NCBI GenBank assembly: GCA_001465935.1 | Contig: LNKV01000057.1 | Coordinates: forward strand, 73,563-137,562 | Direction: 5' to 3' | From: Clarireedia homoeocarpa | Taxonomy: Eukaryota > Ascomycota > Leotiomycetes > Helotiales > Rutstroemiaceae | DNA: 64,000 bases | In this document: in pieces, positions 1-12,088 of the stretch | Numbering within the stretch: position 1 is the stretch's first letter | Layout: every line of letters begins with the position of its first letter | Position numbers and translations under genes: made by a program | The notes under the pieces: model-generated | Database searches by the model: none | What the model was told of the DNA's origin: nothing | The model's input: the letters and a program-made list of their open reading frames with translations, nothing else

Positions 1-2954
1 TTTCACAACCAATCCAAAGTAAGCTTTTGCATATCTTGAACTCGCAGCACTGATTCCTATTTTACTAGGGTTACACCAAGTTATTTCATGGACCACCTGT
101 ACATTTGCAGATAGGAGATATATCTGCACACTTCGGCAGAACGGACATTTGATTACTCACCAACAACGTAACGCCGAATGTCTCCTTGAAAGAGAAGGTC
201 ATAGAAGTTACCTTGGATATTGAACTTTAATACCTGGATTGTGCCTATGATGAATCAACACGCCTACTAGCGTTCGTATGGCTATTTGGAATTAACCATC
301 AGTGAGTAATGTTTACAGTTCTATCAACAGGAGGTTTCGTTTCTCTAGAAAGCTGCAGTAAATGCACAAAGTAGGCGGTCTTACTAAACACTTTGACATC
401 TTAACTGCAGCATCGCACCCATGTAGCTTTACTAATCAGATACTACACAATTTTGACGTTAGTTTCATACCCGGCAATGCATCTACGAGTACATGGGCTG
501 AACATAACCGCTCTTAATGCCCCTTGCGTGGTTGCAGTGCAGATTGCCCGGATTACTCTCATCCTTCGGGCTCGACATGCTTTGCATGGTAGGAATGTTG
601 TTGTACTGCGCTCTTTCATATGATAGGGGCAAGTGGATATGATAGGGGCAAGTGGATATGATGGGGGCAAGTGGATATGATAGGAACAAGTGGTGAAAGT
701 GGATAATCTCCGCACAACTTGTACTGCTGCTTATGAGCTTACGGACGGAGATTTGTAGCCGCACTCGGAAGGACGGATCCTCTTGTATGCATGGTGCGTG
801 CTTTGCTTGCTTGTTTATTTGTTTGTGACTGTTGCCGCTTGGAATCGATGAGTGGGGTTACGAGCCATTGTATCTGTCATCGTACAGGATCTTTACTTAG
901 GCGTGAGGACACACATGAGGACAGTGTCACGAATGTGTTTGGATGGGGGTCCAAACTGCTAGTTTGGAAGTTGCTTGTGCTACTGCTAATCTTTGTTTGA
1001 AAAGCTTTACTAACCAAACGATAGAAAGAATGATACTAAACTCACTCGATTGCACTGATAATATATGGACTGATGGTACTGATGCTGATACCTACTGACT
1101 TTGTGTATGAACATAACTAATATAGCCTATTGGCCTTTATGTTAGCCAGCCTATCACTATGGTACATTAATCTATCCACTGACAATGGAGTATGGAAGCT
1201 GTCTTTCAGAGCTTAACCCTGGACTGAAGCAAGGTGCGTAATCCCTCATCTGTGCTTTCCACATTGTGCATCTCAAGCACCACATGTGAACACTGACTAG
1301 CTATAGACCTCAAGTCTTAAGCAAGATATCATCGACGGGCTCCATCGTCATTGAAATTTCATTTTCGAATGGCACAATTGATGAGTAAAAAGCTTCCCGA
1401 ACGGCGCCTTTCATATTACTATGGGTGATGGTCTTGGGCCCATGGACATCACTTTCAGACACAGGAATGGGGGTGTCTGCCACAGGAGCTAATAGCTATG
1501 GCGTGGTCCAAAAGATCATAATCGAGTTGTGAGACCTGGATGCATGGCTATGAATATCCCGCTCATGAGTGTCCCATACGAGATATCTCAATACTGGATC
1601 TTATCCACAGATCCAATTTTCAATGGCTGGGTGTATTTTGGGGGTCGGCTAAACGACTTTGCCCCTGGCCTAGAAAGGGCTTCCGCGATAGGCTATAGCT
1701 CTCATGTCCGCTGCAACAGCCAGCGTATTCATATATGCTGTTGATGCATAATGATCATGCTCTTCAATCGCCATCCGTGAATGGCAAGAATCAGCAAGAG
1801 CATGTTTCCTTCGTCCCCCACATGAGTTCGAAGGCTGCACTGTATCCCCAACAGCCCTTCCGCATCTAAAGCTATATCCAGAACCAGCCGCTGGGCAGCA
1901 TCGGAGAAGTATATAAGAGTAGGCGTCATAACCTAAATCGCCTATAGATCGAGTGAGACAATATCGGAATACTTGCGACTGACATCAATGCCGTCTATAT
2001 CATCCAGACTCGCGGGATAGTCAACAATGCAAGATTAACCCTCAAATCCATCGACGGGTTATACCAGTTGACTGGTACATCGAGATGCCCATATTCAAAT
2101 CATCATAGCAAGTCAAAAGGCTTAGATCTGCCGATGCTGTAATCTAAAAAGAGAACCCTCCAACAACCACCAGACTGCAATAAGGATTATGGAAACTTGC
2201 CGCTTCCCAATCGAGATTATCTGAATCATGATCAGTTGATACTGGTCTGACTAGCAATGCATCCCTATAGAACTTCAGAAGCAACGATAGCGTTGAAGCA
2301 TGAAACCTAGACGTCTTGTGAAGCTACTGTGAATGGTTGAACAAAGTTGGGTCGACGCCTAAGGAGAGGGTAAAGATACTGATACTGCTTCTTGTACACC
2401 TGTTTGCTAAGACTTGATTTCTATGGGAGTCATCCATGTGACGAGGCTTTGTAGATGCCGGGAGAAATATATATATATTTTTTTTGCGCACACTGCTTTG
2501 GCCATCCATCCCATCGCTGTCATGATACTCACTTAGCTTGAGATTGGTCTTGAAAGCACAAAGCTCGCGACAGACCCCGCAAAGTAACTGAAGCTTTGCG
2601 GAGAGTCCTTGGTATCAATTTTACATGAAAATAGTCCATGAAACTTGCGGGAATTCTGGGACAATGAGATTTAGCTTCTTTGAAGTTTTAGTTATCTAGG
2701 GAATAAAATAAAGTACCTAAATCATGAATACCCAAGTTGATAGATTTTTTTTTGGAAGAAATGACAACTCATTGGTGTAATAAGTTAACTTTTTCCTATA
2801 TTGCAGAGGAGCCCTAGGCTACCGTACTAGAAACTACGGCGGCTGAAAACTTCACACCCGGATCAACCTCGATGCTATCAGACCACAACTCAAAATCTTC
2901 TCCGTGCCGAGCACTTAACTCCAGATCATTTGGTATGGCTGGGCAGTCACTACG
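1..2954. other. Long region without a recognisable gene
   Basis: Both strands hold only short open frames (under about 95 codons). None has recognisable family motifs, a convincing splice structure or good start context. The stretch contains a 19-bp tandem repeat near its left end and the 5' flank of the PPR-like gene at its right end. It may hold decayed or lineage-specific sequence, but I can name nothing in it. Confidence 0.5.
621..692. repeat. 19-bp tandem repeat, about 3.8 copies
   Basis: The unit TGATAGGGGCAAGTGGATA starts at 621, 640 and 659 (third copy with one A-to-G change) and a partial fourth copy starts at 678. It is a minisatellite in non-coding sequence. The open frames through it on the minus strand are repeat artefacts, with repeated Ile/Tyr/Pro-rich periods. 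Confidence 0.9.
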
Positions 2955-5750
2955 ATGCCATCGAACCTCCCTGTGCCGTCGAAGGGGGCGTTACGAACTC
3001 TGCGAAAACTTGCCCTAGGAACTTCCTGCACAGTCGCTTTCAGTGCAGGGCTTCTCACGGAAGATCGCCGACGACGGATACATTCTGCAAAACAAGTCCA
3101 CGATAACGCGACGAAATTAAGGCAATCGAGACATTATCACAACTCCAGCGCTCACCTGCTTGAAAAGCTTGCGGATCACGCTCTTCAACGCAGGGAAAAT
3201 GGGTCCTGGTCTTCTGGTTCTGGTGGGGCAAGCAGCGTCAAAAGATCAGAAATAGTGGCGGCTGATGAGCAATTGAATGGAGGAAATGAAGCCCCCGAGG
3301 TTGATGCTGAACATAAGGATTTGCCTAAACGCGAACTGGGCAAACAGGGGCCAATCAATCACTTTCCAATAGAGAAAATTGAACCGCCAAGATTGAGTAG
3401 AGAAAATCGGAAGGAGACTCACGTCCCCCTGGACCGCCAATCTCGGCTTGCGTTCGATGTTCGGCAGATTTTAGGAAACCAAAACGGCTCGTTTGATCTT
3501 GATGCGGCTTTGCTGCGGTTTTTCGATGCTTTTGAAGAAGGCATTGATACACGGGGCAATGGCCTTGAACCATGTGTACTGGATGCAGCGGCGCTACTGT
3601 CATCGAATTGTGAGACGGTCGGACGGGTGGAGGATATGGAAAGGATATTAGATATCATTCTGAGTGCTGGCCCCATAAGTCAGAATGACTTCAACCTGTT
3701 TGGTCCACACATTATCATAAAATCACTGCTAAAGCGTTCGGTCGACATATCGGGACGACTCGTTGCTTCAGATAAATTACAGAAAGCTGCATCATTATAC
3801 CTGACCGCGTTTACAGATAGGCCAAAGGCTATAGCACCTATACTTTTACCTTTGGCCTCTGAGATATGTTTTACTGCCTGCCGCTTGAGACAGTATGATC
3901 TAACTGTAGCTGTATTCCAGCGAACTAGGCGTGCTGGTAGCACCGTTTCGGATCAAGCCATGGGATCTTTCATCATTGCTTCGCACCACGTTGGAAATCA
4001 TAGGGATGCAATTCACTTCTTCTTTAAACATTTCCTCAATGCTCCAGTAAACCAACAAATGTTTTGGGATGTTACGAATGTTGTTGTGGAGTCGTCGATT
4101 GTCCAGGAAAGATTTGGTCACTTTGGCGAGCTTCAAGCCATCGTCGTTGCAGCTCTGAAGACCGCGACGACTCACAATCTAAAACTCACGACTACGGTAC
4201 TTCTGAGACTGCTTGGGCTTGAATGGCGGACATCTCGTAATATCTCTCAGACTCAAGCTCGGTTCAATCGCATCGAGGCTGCCCTATCTGCTACATCCCA
4301 CCCACAGGCCGCCTACGGTGCGATCATACAGTTTTGTATAGAAGCAAAAGAGTTTGCAGCTGCGGAAAACTACCGAGAGCGACTCTGGAAAAATTTCGGG
4401 CATCAGGACGACGTCCGCATTGCTGGCCATTTCGCTTTGGCAAAAGCAATGAAAGAAGATTGGGACGGAGTAAAGAGCGATTTTGCTCGCATCAGTGAAT
4501 TCCAACCGGACAATGAGGTTTACGGGTCTATCTTCATACCCATCTTACAACAATATGTCAAGTCGCATTCTGTAATTGAGACGCAGGATTTCCTTCGGTC
4601 TTTCTTGGAACTTTATAAAGTACCTTTTACTCCATATCTATTCAATCTCATGGTCGACGAATATGCAAAGCACAAAGAGATCGATGCGATGGCTCGTTGG
4701 GTGAGCTATGCAAACTCTGTATCTACCTTCGTGAACGCCGTAACTGTCAACACCATCCTCAACCGACTTTATAAATCATGGAGCTTCAACTTCGAGGAGG
4801 TGTGTCAACTTTATCATGCCATTCAAAAAATATCCATCTCGTGCACGAATGATTCAACTATGATGCTTTTGCGACAAATTGCTCTTGCAGATTCGAATGG
4901 TGATTGGTCGAAGGCACAGAAGAAGTTGAAATGCTTGCCATGTACGTATAAACAACGCCCTCCGGACATCCATTCATTTCGTCTGATGATGATTGAAGCA
5001 TTGGCTCAAGGCAAACCTGATAAAGCCCTACACGTTTACGAAGAAGCACAGGATGATGGTATTTTCATTCATCCCGCGGCTCTCAGCAATGCCGTGAAGG
5101 CTTCATTGCAGATAGAGGGCAAGGGGATGGACCATGCCCTCTCATTGATACATAAAGCGAAAGAGAAAGGCTATGATCTTAGCGAAGGCCTAGTCACACT
5201 TCTAACCTATCAACTACCTAGATTAGAGCGTGAATACCGAGGCAGCTATGTGAAATTCATGGATTCGGTCAGGACATCCATAAGTGCCTTAGAAGATCGT
5301 GGTATCACTATTCCGGCTCAGGTTTTTACTCAAATCATCAGCATTCTTGTAAACAAGGGGCACCTCTCCCAGGCAATACAGTTTTGGACAACTGTTTCAC
5401 ATGGCCGGATGTCAAAGGAGATCAAACTTGATGTAGTCAGCCTTACTATTCTACTGAAAGCTTATCTCAACTTGCGAGATTCTCCAGGAGTCAGTTGGGT
5501 CATGACGATGCTTACGGTCAACAACATATTTCCGGATACACAGCTCAAGACACTTCTGAAAAACGTTCGGAAAGAGATTCGAACCCAAACGCCCAAGACT
5601 CGGTTCCACCAGGTTGTGGAGGATGCATATCGGTGCGTTATAGAACTGCGTGCCAACGCGTTGCAGGATAATGAGGACGCCAAGAAGAAGACCCTAAGCA
5701 TCATGCAAGATGCTCTCAAGTCACAAAATACCAAAGAGCATAAAGGGTGA
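2955..5750 (+). CDS. Pentatricopeptide-repeat-like mitochondrial protein, 931 aa
   Basis: This is one uninterrupted exon. The N-terminus is basic and rich in Arg, Ser and Thr (RRRRIHSAKQVHDN around residues 38-51), fitting a mitochondrial presequence. From about residue 170 the protein is almost entirely paired helices of about 35 residues with no enzyme motif. Examples are the segment around ALAQGKPDKALHVYEEA and the one around LVNKGHLSQAIQFWTT, both in the last third and typical of degenerate fungal PPR/TPR repeats. Fungal PPR proteins of this size act in mitochondrial RNA processing, translation or complex I assembly. Which role applies here cannot be told from sequence. The start ATG has a purine-poor context, but no better upstream in-frame ATG was seen. 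The downstream NCA2 gene is on the same strand and also mitochondrial. Confidence 0.8.
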   Translation: MPSNLPVPSKGALRTLRKLALGTSCTVAFSAGLLTEDRRRRIHSAKQVHDNATKLRQSRHYHNSSAHLLEKLADHALQRRENGSWSSGSGGASSVKRSEIVAADEQLNGGNEAPEVDAEHKDLPKRELGKQGPINHFPIEKIEPPRLSRENRKETHVPLDRQSRLAFDVRQILGNQNGSFDLDAALLRFFDAFEEGIDTRGNGLEPCVLDAAALLSSNCETVGRVEDMERILDIILSAGPISQNDFNLFGPHIIIKSLLKRSVDISGRLVASDKLQKAASLYLTAFTDRPKAIAPILLPLASEICFTACRLRQYDLTVAVFQRTRRAGSTVSDQAMGSFIIASHHVGNHRDAIHFFFKHFLNAPVNQQMFWDVTNVVVESSIVQERFGHFGELQAIVVAALKTATTHNLKLTTTVLLRLLGLEWRTSRNISQTQARFNRIEAALSATSHPQAAYGAIIQFCIEAKEFAAAENYRERLWKNFGHQDDVRIAGHFALAKAMKEDWDGVKSDFARISEFQPDNEVYGSIFIPILQQYVKSHSVIETQDFLRSFLELYKVPFTPYLFNLMVDEYAKHKEIDAMARWVSYANSVSTFVNAVTVNTILNRLYKSWSFNFEEVCQLYHAIQKISISCTNDSTMMLLRQIALADSNGDWSKAQKKLKCLPCTYKQRPPDIHSFRLMMIEALAQGKPDKALHVYEEAQDDGIFIHPAALSNAVKASLQIEGKGMDHALSLIHKAKEKGYDLSEGLVTLLTYQLPRLEREYRGSYVKFMDSVRTSISALEDRGITIPAQVFTQIISILVNKGHLSQAIQFWTTVSHGRMSKEIKLDVVSLTILLKAYLNLRDSPGVSWVMTMLTVNNIFPDTQLKTLLKNVRKEIRTQTPKTRFHQVVEDAYRCVIELRANALQDNEDAKKKTLSIMQDALKSQNTKEHKG

Positions 5751-6294
5751 AGACAGCTTGATCGAGCATCTGCTGGAGATGAGAAGCAGGGAGCGCGTTT
5801 GGCTATTGGAGAGGTCTTGTAAACATTCTAATCAAACAGCTGTATCTATGTGAGCTTTGTGCAAATGTTTAGCTACCCTCCAAGACGTAGCTTATATATA
5901 GAATTAAGCATCATGTTTGTGTCTTTGGTTGATATAGCTAGTTTAACCCCCATGCCTAGACTTCAAAATCTACCTTTGTTGACAAAGGTTTGTAAGTCGA
6001 GTGGTACAGGATATATGTGTGTGGTATAGATGTCTGATTAGCATCAAGATCAAATAGAACATTGAATTTACAGCCTTTTTGGTTGTTGTTGTTGATGCTG
6101 CGAATGCCGGATTTAGACTCTAAGTGAGTGGGAGTGAGACGTCGAACAAAAAAGCTCAAATTAAACTTTCTTGTTTCGTCATTCGCCCGCTTCCAGCCGC
6201 CTGGAAATTTCCCCTCCATGAGATTAACACTCGGGCGTTCTTTTCTGGAGCACAACCTGAGCCACGCAGGTTAATCAATGTTGCTAAAGGCGCG
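5751..6294. other. Intergenic region: PPR 3' flank and NCA2 promoter
   Basis: It has 544 bases without a credible gene. Short minus-strand frames at 5956-6434 overlap the NCA2 promoter and first exon and have no recognisable product. The NCA2 initiation ATG follows directly at 6295. Confidence 0.6.
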
Positions 6295-8357
6295 ATGTCG
6301 ATTGTCGCAGAGTAAGGACAGCCCTTCTCCGCTACTTTGTTAGTGCTGGTTGCTAATTTATATGTCGTTGCTAAAGTCAGATTCGACGAGTCGACGCACA
6401 ACTCGACCGCGTCCAACTCACACCTTTTCCTCACGCAGTAAATGACAGCGCTCTTTCTGAACAGAGCCAGAAAGTCGCCGCTTCACCCCGAATAGCAGAA
6501 CTACAAGCTCTGGTCAAAGCTTTATCCTCGACTTCCTCTTCTACTGCGCTACTGTCTTCATGGCGGATTCTGTTGGTGCTGGAACATGCAAATCTGCAGG
6601 GTTTCGTTGCGGAGGACGAAAATGATGAGTTCATGCGCGCGTATGTGACGGAGCTGGAATGGTTCTTGGTTAGCAAGGCGACGGTACAAACGTATGGGTT
6701 TATTCTTAACACATTGCTGGAACAGACGATTCCGTTGAGCGATGATATCTGGTATTGGGATGAGGTGCTGGGTTCGAATACGTACACGGGGCTTTATACT
6801 GTGCAAGCTTCACCGTCGAGATTGTGGGCTTGGGGGAAGGATATTTGGAATGAGTCGAGACTACGATTGGCTCATTTGAGGGAGGCCCCAGGGGATGCGT
6901 TGCAGGCTGGTGGGAGGGACGTGGGGTCCAGCTTGGCGGGGCAGTGGAAGATGTTTTACGGGCTGGTGAGGGAGAGTGTTAGGGATAGGTCGGTGGCGGA
7001 TATTCAGAGGAGAATGCTCTCGCCCATCGCGGTGGCGAAAGCGAAAGCAAGACAGAATCAGGCGAGGCTGAAGAGGTTGAGGGAGATGGGTGCTAGTGGA
7101 CTTGGAGTTCTTATGGATGAAGGGCTGAGCTTCGACATTGATGTGGAGAGCACAGGGCTGAAAGCTGAAGAAGCTGACAATCAAGACTGGAAGGTTGTTG
7201 TGGAAAGAAGCGTCGCTCTAATGGACACTGTTCTTCGCAATGTCACTGCTCTTGAACAAGGAGTTTCCGATTTTGAAGATACAGTGTTTGCAAGCGTGGA
7301 GGATGACCCAGAGATCTCTACAGCAGATGCATCCGAAGGTACTCGAACGGGCAAGTTATCAAGACGTCTACAGCATATTCTAAAATCGCAAGTCCCTAAG
7401 CACATCGCCAATTCACAACGCCTTGCAAGCGAGTACGGACGACCATCAAGACTTACAAGATACTGGCTCCCCGCAAGCATGTTACTTCTATCCTCTACAA
7501 CTATTCTACGTATTCTGGTTAACAGAAAGGCGGAAATCGTCACTTGGATCAGAGACATTGGAGTTACTGTGCAAGACTTCTGGATCAACTGGGTTGTAGA
7601 TCCTACAATAAAGATTATCAGAACTATTCGTCACGATCAAGATAGCGAGGTTGCAATCATGAGCAAAGAGAGCTTGAAGGGCGACATGGCTAGTCTTGAA
7701 CGTATGGTTGTTGATTTTGCCCGAGATAATCCTGAAGCGGCAAACGTTGGACAGGGCACTTTAAGTGAAACCCAGATATCTGAGATCAGAGCAAAGGTCA
7801 AGGAAGGTGATCTCACGCCAGTTCTACGTGCTTATGAAAAGGATATGCGTAATCCTTTCAAAGGCACAGTTCGCGGTGATCTGATAAGGACATTACTGAT
7901 CCAGGTGCAAAAGACAAAGGTTGATGTTGAAGTTGCCCTTAGCGGAATCGATGCACTTTTGAAAAGCCAGGAACTTGTCTTTGGATTTGTTGGTCTCACG
8001 CCCGGTGTTTTGGTCTGCTTTGCTGCCTTCCGATATCTGGGGGGCTTGGTTGGAAACCGTAGGGGACTCCGACGTGGTGAAAAGGCAGGACGAACAGCTC
8101 GGGTCCTTCGCAATATCGACCGAATCCTCACTATCGCAACTCCCACTCAAAATAATCTCCTCTCATATAAAGACCACGGTCTTCTATTATGCGAAGTTCA
8201 TGTTCTCAGAAAACGCGCGCACCGATTGTTCCCAGGCGAAATTGAACGGGAATTCCTCGAGGATGTTAATGATTTATGTAATATCAACAGCGGCATTCAG
8301 GTGCAGCTTAAGGTCTTGGAGCGAATCAGATGGAGCTATGGAAAGTGGCTCAGATGA
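6295..8357 (+). CDS. NCA2: NCA2-family mitochondrial outer/inner membrane protein (nuclear control of ATPase), 665 aa
   Basis: Two exons: 6295-6311 and 6377-8357. The tiny first exon is needed to give the family-typical start MSIVADQIRRVDAQLDRVQL. The GTAAGG donor at 6312 and the TAAAG acceptor at 6376 join Asp6 across the splice. The protein is all-helical, with a hydrophobic segment near residue 373 (MLLLSSTTILRIL) and a second near 540-565 (LTPGVLVCFAAFRYLGG). It carries the conserved C-terminal half of the family (for example NPFKGTVRGDLIRTLLIQVQ). In yeast, Nca2 with Nca3 controls expression of mitochondrially encoded ATP synthase subunits 6 and 8. Length matches fungal homologues of roughly 600-700 aa. 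No odd features beyond the 17-nt first exon. Confidence 0.92.
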
Positions 8358-9421
8358 GGGCACATGTATCAACAAATATACGCAAGATATCGCATTTGGT
8401 TGGAGGTTCTTGAGGTAGATAAAACAAGATAGAGAGAGAGAGGCCAAGTGAAGATATACTTACACCTGTACGACAATAGGGGGACAAATTGTGGATCCAC
8501 ATCAAACAGCTACGAACGTTATTCACAGATAGAGAATGATTTATAAATAGTACGATTTCAGAACCTCTTATACCCATAGCATGAATTGTGATGTAATAAC
8601 ACTTCTGTTTGTACTGATTATATATCTGACTGATCATGTGTAATTTGGTTATTGAGAATTTATATACATACTTGCCAGAATAAAGATCTCAAATGTATAT
8701 ATTTTGGTTGAGTTTTCGAAGTTTGAGGTTGGTTGGTCGATCAGTTAGTACACACATGGTGTTGTACCTGCTGTACCTGCTGTACCTGAAATCTGGCCGC
8801 CAAACGCCACGCCACCGCCAGATCAGAATAGACGCCGCACCGCAACGCATCTCGTTAAGCTTGACTTTACGACACAATACTCGACATAATACTCGACATT
8901 ATTTTGGATTTTAGTTGGCTGGCAGTCTCACTTCCTGTCTAAAACCGTGCCTTCCAGTTTTTTTCTCATTTCCAGACCTTCCTTTCATGCCAGTACAGTA
9001 ATCAAACGGAAAGTCCATCTGCCGTCCTTTATCAACACGCCTGATCGGAAGCCGCGTCTGTCTGCTTCCACTACGTTTCCATACAGCTGCTAGACGCACT
9101 TCCCATCCATCTATCCAACCTACCTACCTACCTAATAGAACAACAAACCTCTGCCAGCTTCGTGGTATATTTCGACCCGGCCGCGGAACAAGGAGAGCTC
9201 ATCCAACATCTGGATTTCTTCGAGACCGACATTCGAATTGTTTGACCCACCGAACAGACCCTGTACCCCACACATTCACCATCACGACCGACCAGCACAA
9301 GCAAGCAAGCACAGCTTTCCTTGGGTGTGCTACTTGAGCGAAATAAAGAAATTACATACGCATACCAGGACATAGTTGAGTTGGGATTTTCAACCACAAT
9401 TTCGCATACTACATTATCGAC
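8358..9421. other. Intergenic region with one dispersed-repeat copy and the Rab promoter/5' UTR
   Basis: It contains repeat copy R1 (8624-8754), followed directly by a short array of the 11-mer CTGTACCTGCT at about 8765-8790. The remaining sequence upstream of the Rab ATG is pyrimidine-rich with ACCTACCT runs near 9118-9133, typical of a strong fungal 5' leader. No gene is seen. Confidence 0.6.
8624..8754 (+). repeat. Dispersed AT-rich repeat, copy R1
   Basis: It shares the block GAATTTATATACATACTTGCC-AGAAT-AAGATCT and then TATATTTTGRTTRAGT-TCGAAGTTT with the copy at 38449-38622. The right edge has AGTACACA in R1 and AGTACACC in the other copy. It lies 267 bp past the NCA2 stop. There is no coding capacity. 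Confidence 0.7.
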
Positions 9422-10307
9422 ATGGCCGGAACGAGGAATTACGATTTTTTGGTAAACAGTTTCTTTATTTCCTGTGTATCCTGTTCTCGCCGTTCCGTCT
9501 TGCTGGCTCTCCCTCAATTCCCATTCATCCAGGGGCAGGGGAAGGAACCTTCTGTTTTTTCCTCGCTCCCTTTCTCTTGCAATAATGGCTAGCTAATCCG
9601 CCCACTCCATCTGCAGATCAAGCTCCTCCTAATCGGCGACAGTGGAGTTGGTAAATCATGTTGTCTTCTACGATTCAGCGAAGATAGTTTCACGCCGTCC
9701 TTCATCACCACAATCGGAATCGACTTCAAGATCCGAACCATTGAGCTGGATGGCAAGAGGGTGAAGTTGCAGATTTGGGATACGGCGGGACAGGAGAGAT
9801 TTAGGACGATTACGACGGCTTATTATAGGGGTGCGATGGGTATCCTGTTGGTATATGATGTTACAGATGAGAGAAGCTTTAATAGTGAGTTTTTTGGGCC
9901 TTGTTGGAACCCTGCTGTTGAGGAAGTCGAAATAGCGGGAAAGAATCGTGCTGGCGTCGGACTTGATTGCTGACAGTCGATAAATAGATATCCGCACCTG
10001 GTTCAGCAACGTCGAGCAACATGCTACTGAAGGCGTAAACAAGATCCTCATAGGAAACAAATGCGATTGGGAAGATAAGAGAGTCGTTTCTACAGAGCGC
10101 GGACAGGCATTAGCGGACGAGCTCGGTATTCCCTTCCTCGAGGTCTCTGCTAAGAGCAACATCAATGTGGAAAAGGCATTCTACAGTCTGGCGGCTGATA
10201 TCAAGAAGAGGATCGTGGATACGTCGAAGATAGATCAAGCAGCCTCGCAAGGTGTGGACGTGGGTGCCCAGGGAAGCGGAAGCGGATTGGGCGGGAAGTG
10301 TTGTTAG
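9422..10307 (+). CDS. SEC4: Sec4/Rab8-type secretory Rab GTPase, 205 aa
   Basis: Three exons: 9422-9451, 9617-9884 and 9988-10307. The P-loop is GDSGVGKS (residues 17-24), the switch I/effector segment is TPSFITTIGIDFKIRTI, the switch II motif is WDTAGQERFRTITTAYYRGA, and the guanine-base motifs are GNKCDWED and EVSAKSN. The C-terminus GLGGKCC ends in the double cysteine that is geranylgeranylated. The effector loop and the segment RGAMGILLVYDVTDERSFNN are those of Sec4/Ypt2/SAS1, which drives tethering of post-Golgi vesicles to the plasma membrane at hyphal tips. Both introns have consensus branch or acceptor sites. The gene converges on the minus-strand gene ending at 10625. Confidence 0.96.
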
Positions 10308-10624
10308 AAGGATAGGGATGGATGTTGAACAATGGACTGCGGTGGGAGAGGACACCTTTATGATGATGATGAGAAGATGCAAAGATGCAGGGCAAGAAAA
10401 GGCAAGACATGGTGGTTGTGCTTTCTGCTTGTTTGTTTAAGAAAGAGATTATGGACGGAGTTTGGTTCGTGTTTTATATGGTATTAAATTGACTGGCGTG
10501 TTTTCTTTTCTTTTGTGCTTGAAACACCCTCTCGTTCTTGGTCCATAATTCTATCACTTTACCTGCGGACGAGATATGGAGAAGCTATACAGAGAAGATG
10601 AGATGAAATTCACGATATACATTT
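10308..10624. other. Convergent 3' flanks
   Basis: It has 317 bases between two convergent stop codons. It holds the 3' UTRs of the Rab gene and of the minus-strand gene, with AT-rich polyadenylation-like tracts (TTTTATATGGTATTAAATTG near 10475). No gene. Confidence 0.6.
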
Positions 10625-12088
10625 CTACCACATTATCTGTGCGTTAACAATTGGAGGTGGTTCGTCTCCAAGCTTGTACTCTTTCTGCAAGGGGCATGGT
10701 CTCCGGTGCCATTCCCTGACAAACCGTCGAGCCTCATATTTATCCGCAAAGCTCACGACATACCTTGTTACCACATTGAGCAGTCGCAATGGCCTCATCC
10801 CATCCGCTCCTAGCTCATCGTTCTCACTCCTATCCTTCAACTTCACCACCTTTCCCTCCTTAGCCAACCTCCATAGCAAATTCCTCCTTCTCCCATCATC
10901 CTCCAATATCTTTACCACATCAAGCTCCGACAATGACGGCGCTCCTTCCAGTGAAAACAGAACCATGTCCTCGGCTCCGCTCTTCTGTCGCGCGATTATC
11001 GTCGGTCCGCCATCAGATAGCAATTTCAGTATCGATGGCCGGTACGGCTTGTGTAGCTGACGTAGCGAAAGTCGACTATAAGCAGGTACTAACGAGAATC
11101 CGCGCACGAGTGCGTCGAGATCTTCGCTGGGCTTGAGGTATCCGGTTGGTGGAGGCAGGATAGCGGTTTTACTGGCGGGGTATGTTCGTGCAAGTGTATG
11201 CAGGCGGATGATTTGATCGAAGTAGGCGCGAGCCGCAGCGTAAGAGGTAAAGAGGATGAAGTAATGACCGAGGGGAGCGAGGGTATGGGGGTCTCGGCCG
11301 GGGATAACTGGGGGGGGGGTTGGGGGTGTTGATTAGCTATTTTGTCCAATTCAGAAACAAAAAGAGCCAGACATACTTTTTATGATCCCACTTGTCCATC
11401 CCTCGATGTGCCGACCCTTCGGGCTCAACCGGAAGAAATCACTCTCCTCTAATGTCTTACTCGCACTGCTCAATACCAGTACACTAGCTTTCCTTCTTTC
11501 CCGCTCCTCAACCTCACGCATAGGCTGAAGATTCACAGACGACATACGTCGCGGCTCAACACTCGTTCCCCATTCCGCCTCCGCCCGTTCCAATTCCCGT
11601 TTCCGCTGCTCTCTTATATCTTGAGTCGATTGGGACACAGCGATTTCCTGCCATTGAAATGTAGGCAATTTATCAGGATGCGTTATCTCCCTGGGCGATG
11701 TCTGCTCCTCGTTATTCACAATCGTTCGCTCCTCTGGAAACAGCTCTTCGAAGAGCGACTTGGGTGGTGCTGCTGCGCGCAGGGCTTTGTATTGTCCCGT
11801 TGGCGCCTGCTTCTCATTATTCACAACCGTCCGCTCTTCTGGAAACAGCTCTTCGAAGAGCGACCTGGGTGGTGCTGCTGCGCGCGGGGCTCTGTATGCT
11901 TCCGTTCGCGGGCCAAAAATCCCTTCGCCGCTTTTGTTATTCTTCTTCGTTTTGCTGTTGCCTTTGCCGTTGCCGTTGCTCGCGCTTTCGTACACCGTTC
12001 GTCGTTGCTGGGTGAGCAGCAAGGCCAATTGACGCGCTGTCCATGATGGGAGGAGGAAGGACAGAGGGAGGGCGCGTGCGGGCAGCAT
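10625..12088 (-). CDS. Uncharacterised fungal protein, probably mitochondrial, with internal 35-aa duplication, 464 aa
   Basis: Two exons on the minus strand: 12088-11377 and 11307-10625. The 69-nt intron has a GTATGT donor, a GCTAATC branch and a C-tract acceptor. The N-terminus MLPARALPLSFLLPSWTARQ is an amphipathic Arg-containing helix followed by QQRRTVYES, typical of a mitochondrial presequence. Residues from about 65 to 135 hold two copies of a 35-residue unit centred on SLFEELFPEERT. The C-terminal half (LGHYFILFTSYAAARAYFDQ, and later VTRYVVSFADKYEARRFVRE) looks like two degenerate RRM-type alpha-beta units. I do not recognise a named homologue. RNA-linked mitochondrial function is inference from fold appearance only. 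Confidence 0.78.
11712..11896 (-). repeat. In-frame 105-bp period tandem duplication inside the preceding gene
   Basis: The blocks beginning TTATTCACAA at 11712 and 11817 are nearly identical for about 80 bases, including the shared CTGGAAACAGCTCTTCGAAG. They are spaced exactly 105 bases apart, which is 35 codons, so the duplication preserves the reading frame. Confidence 0.9.
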
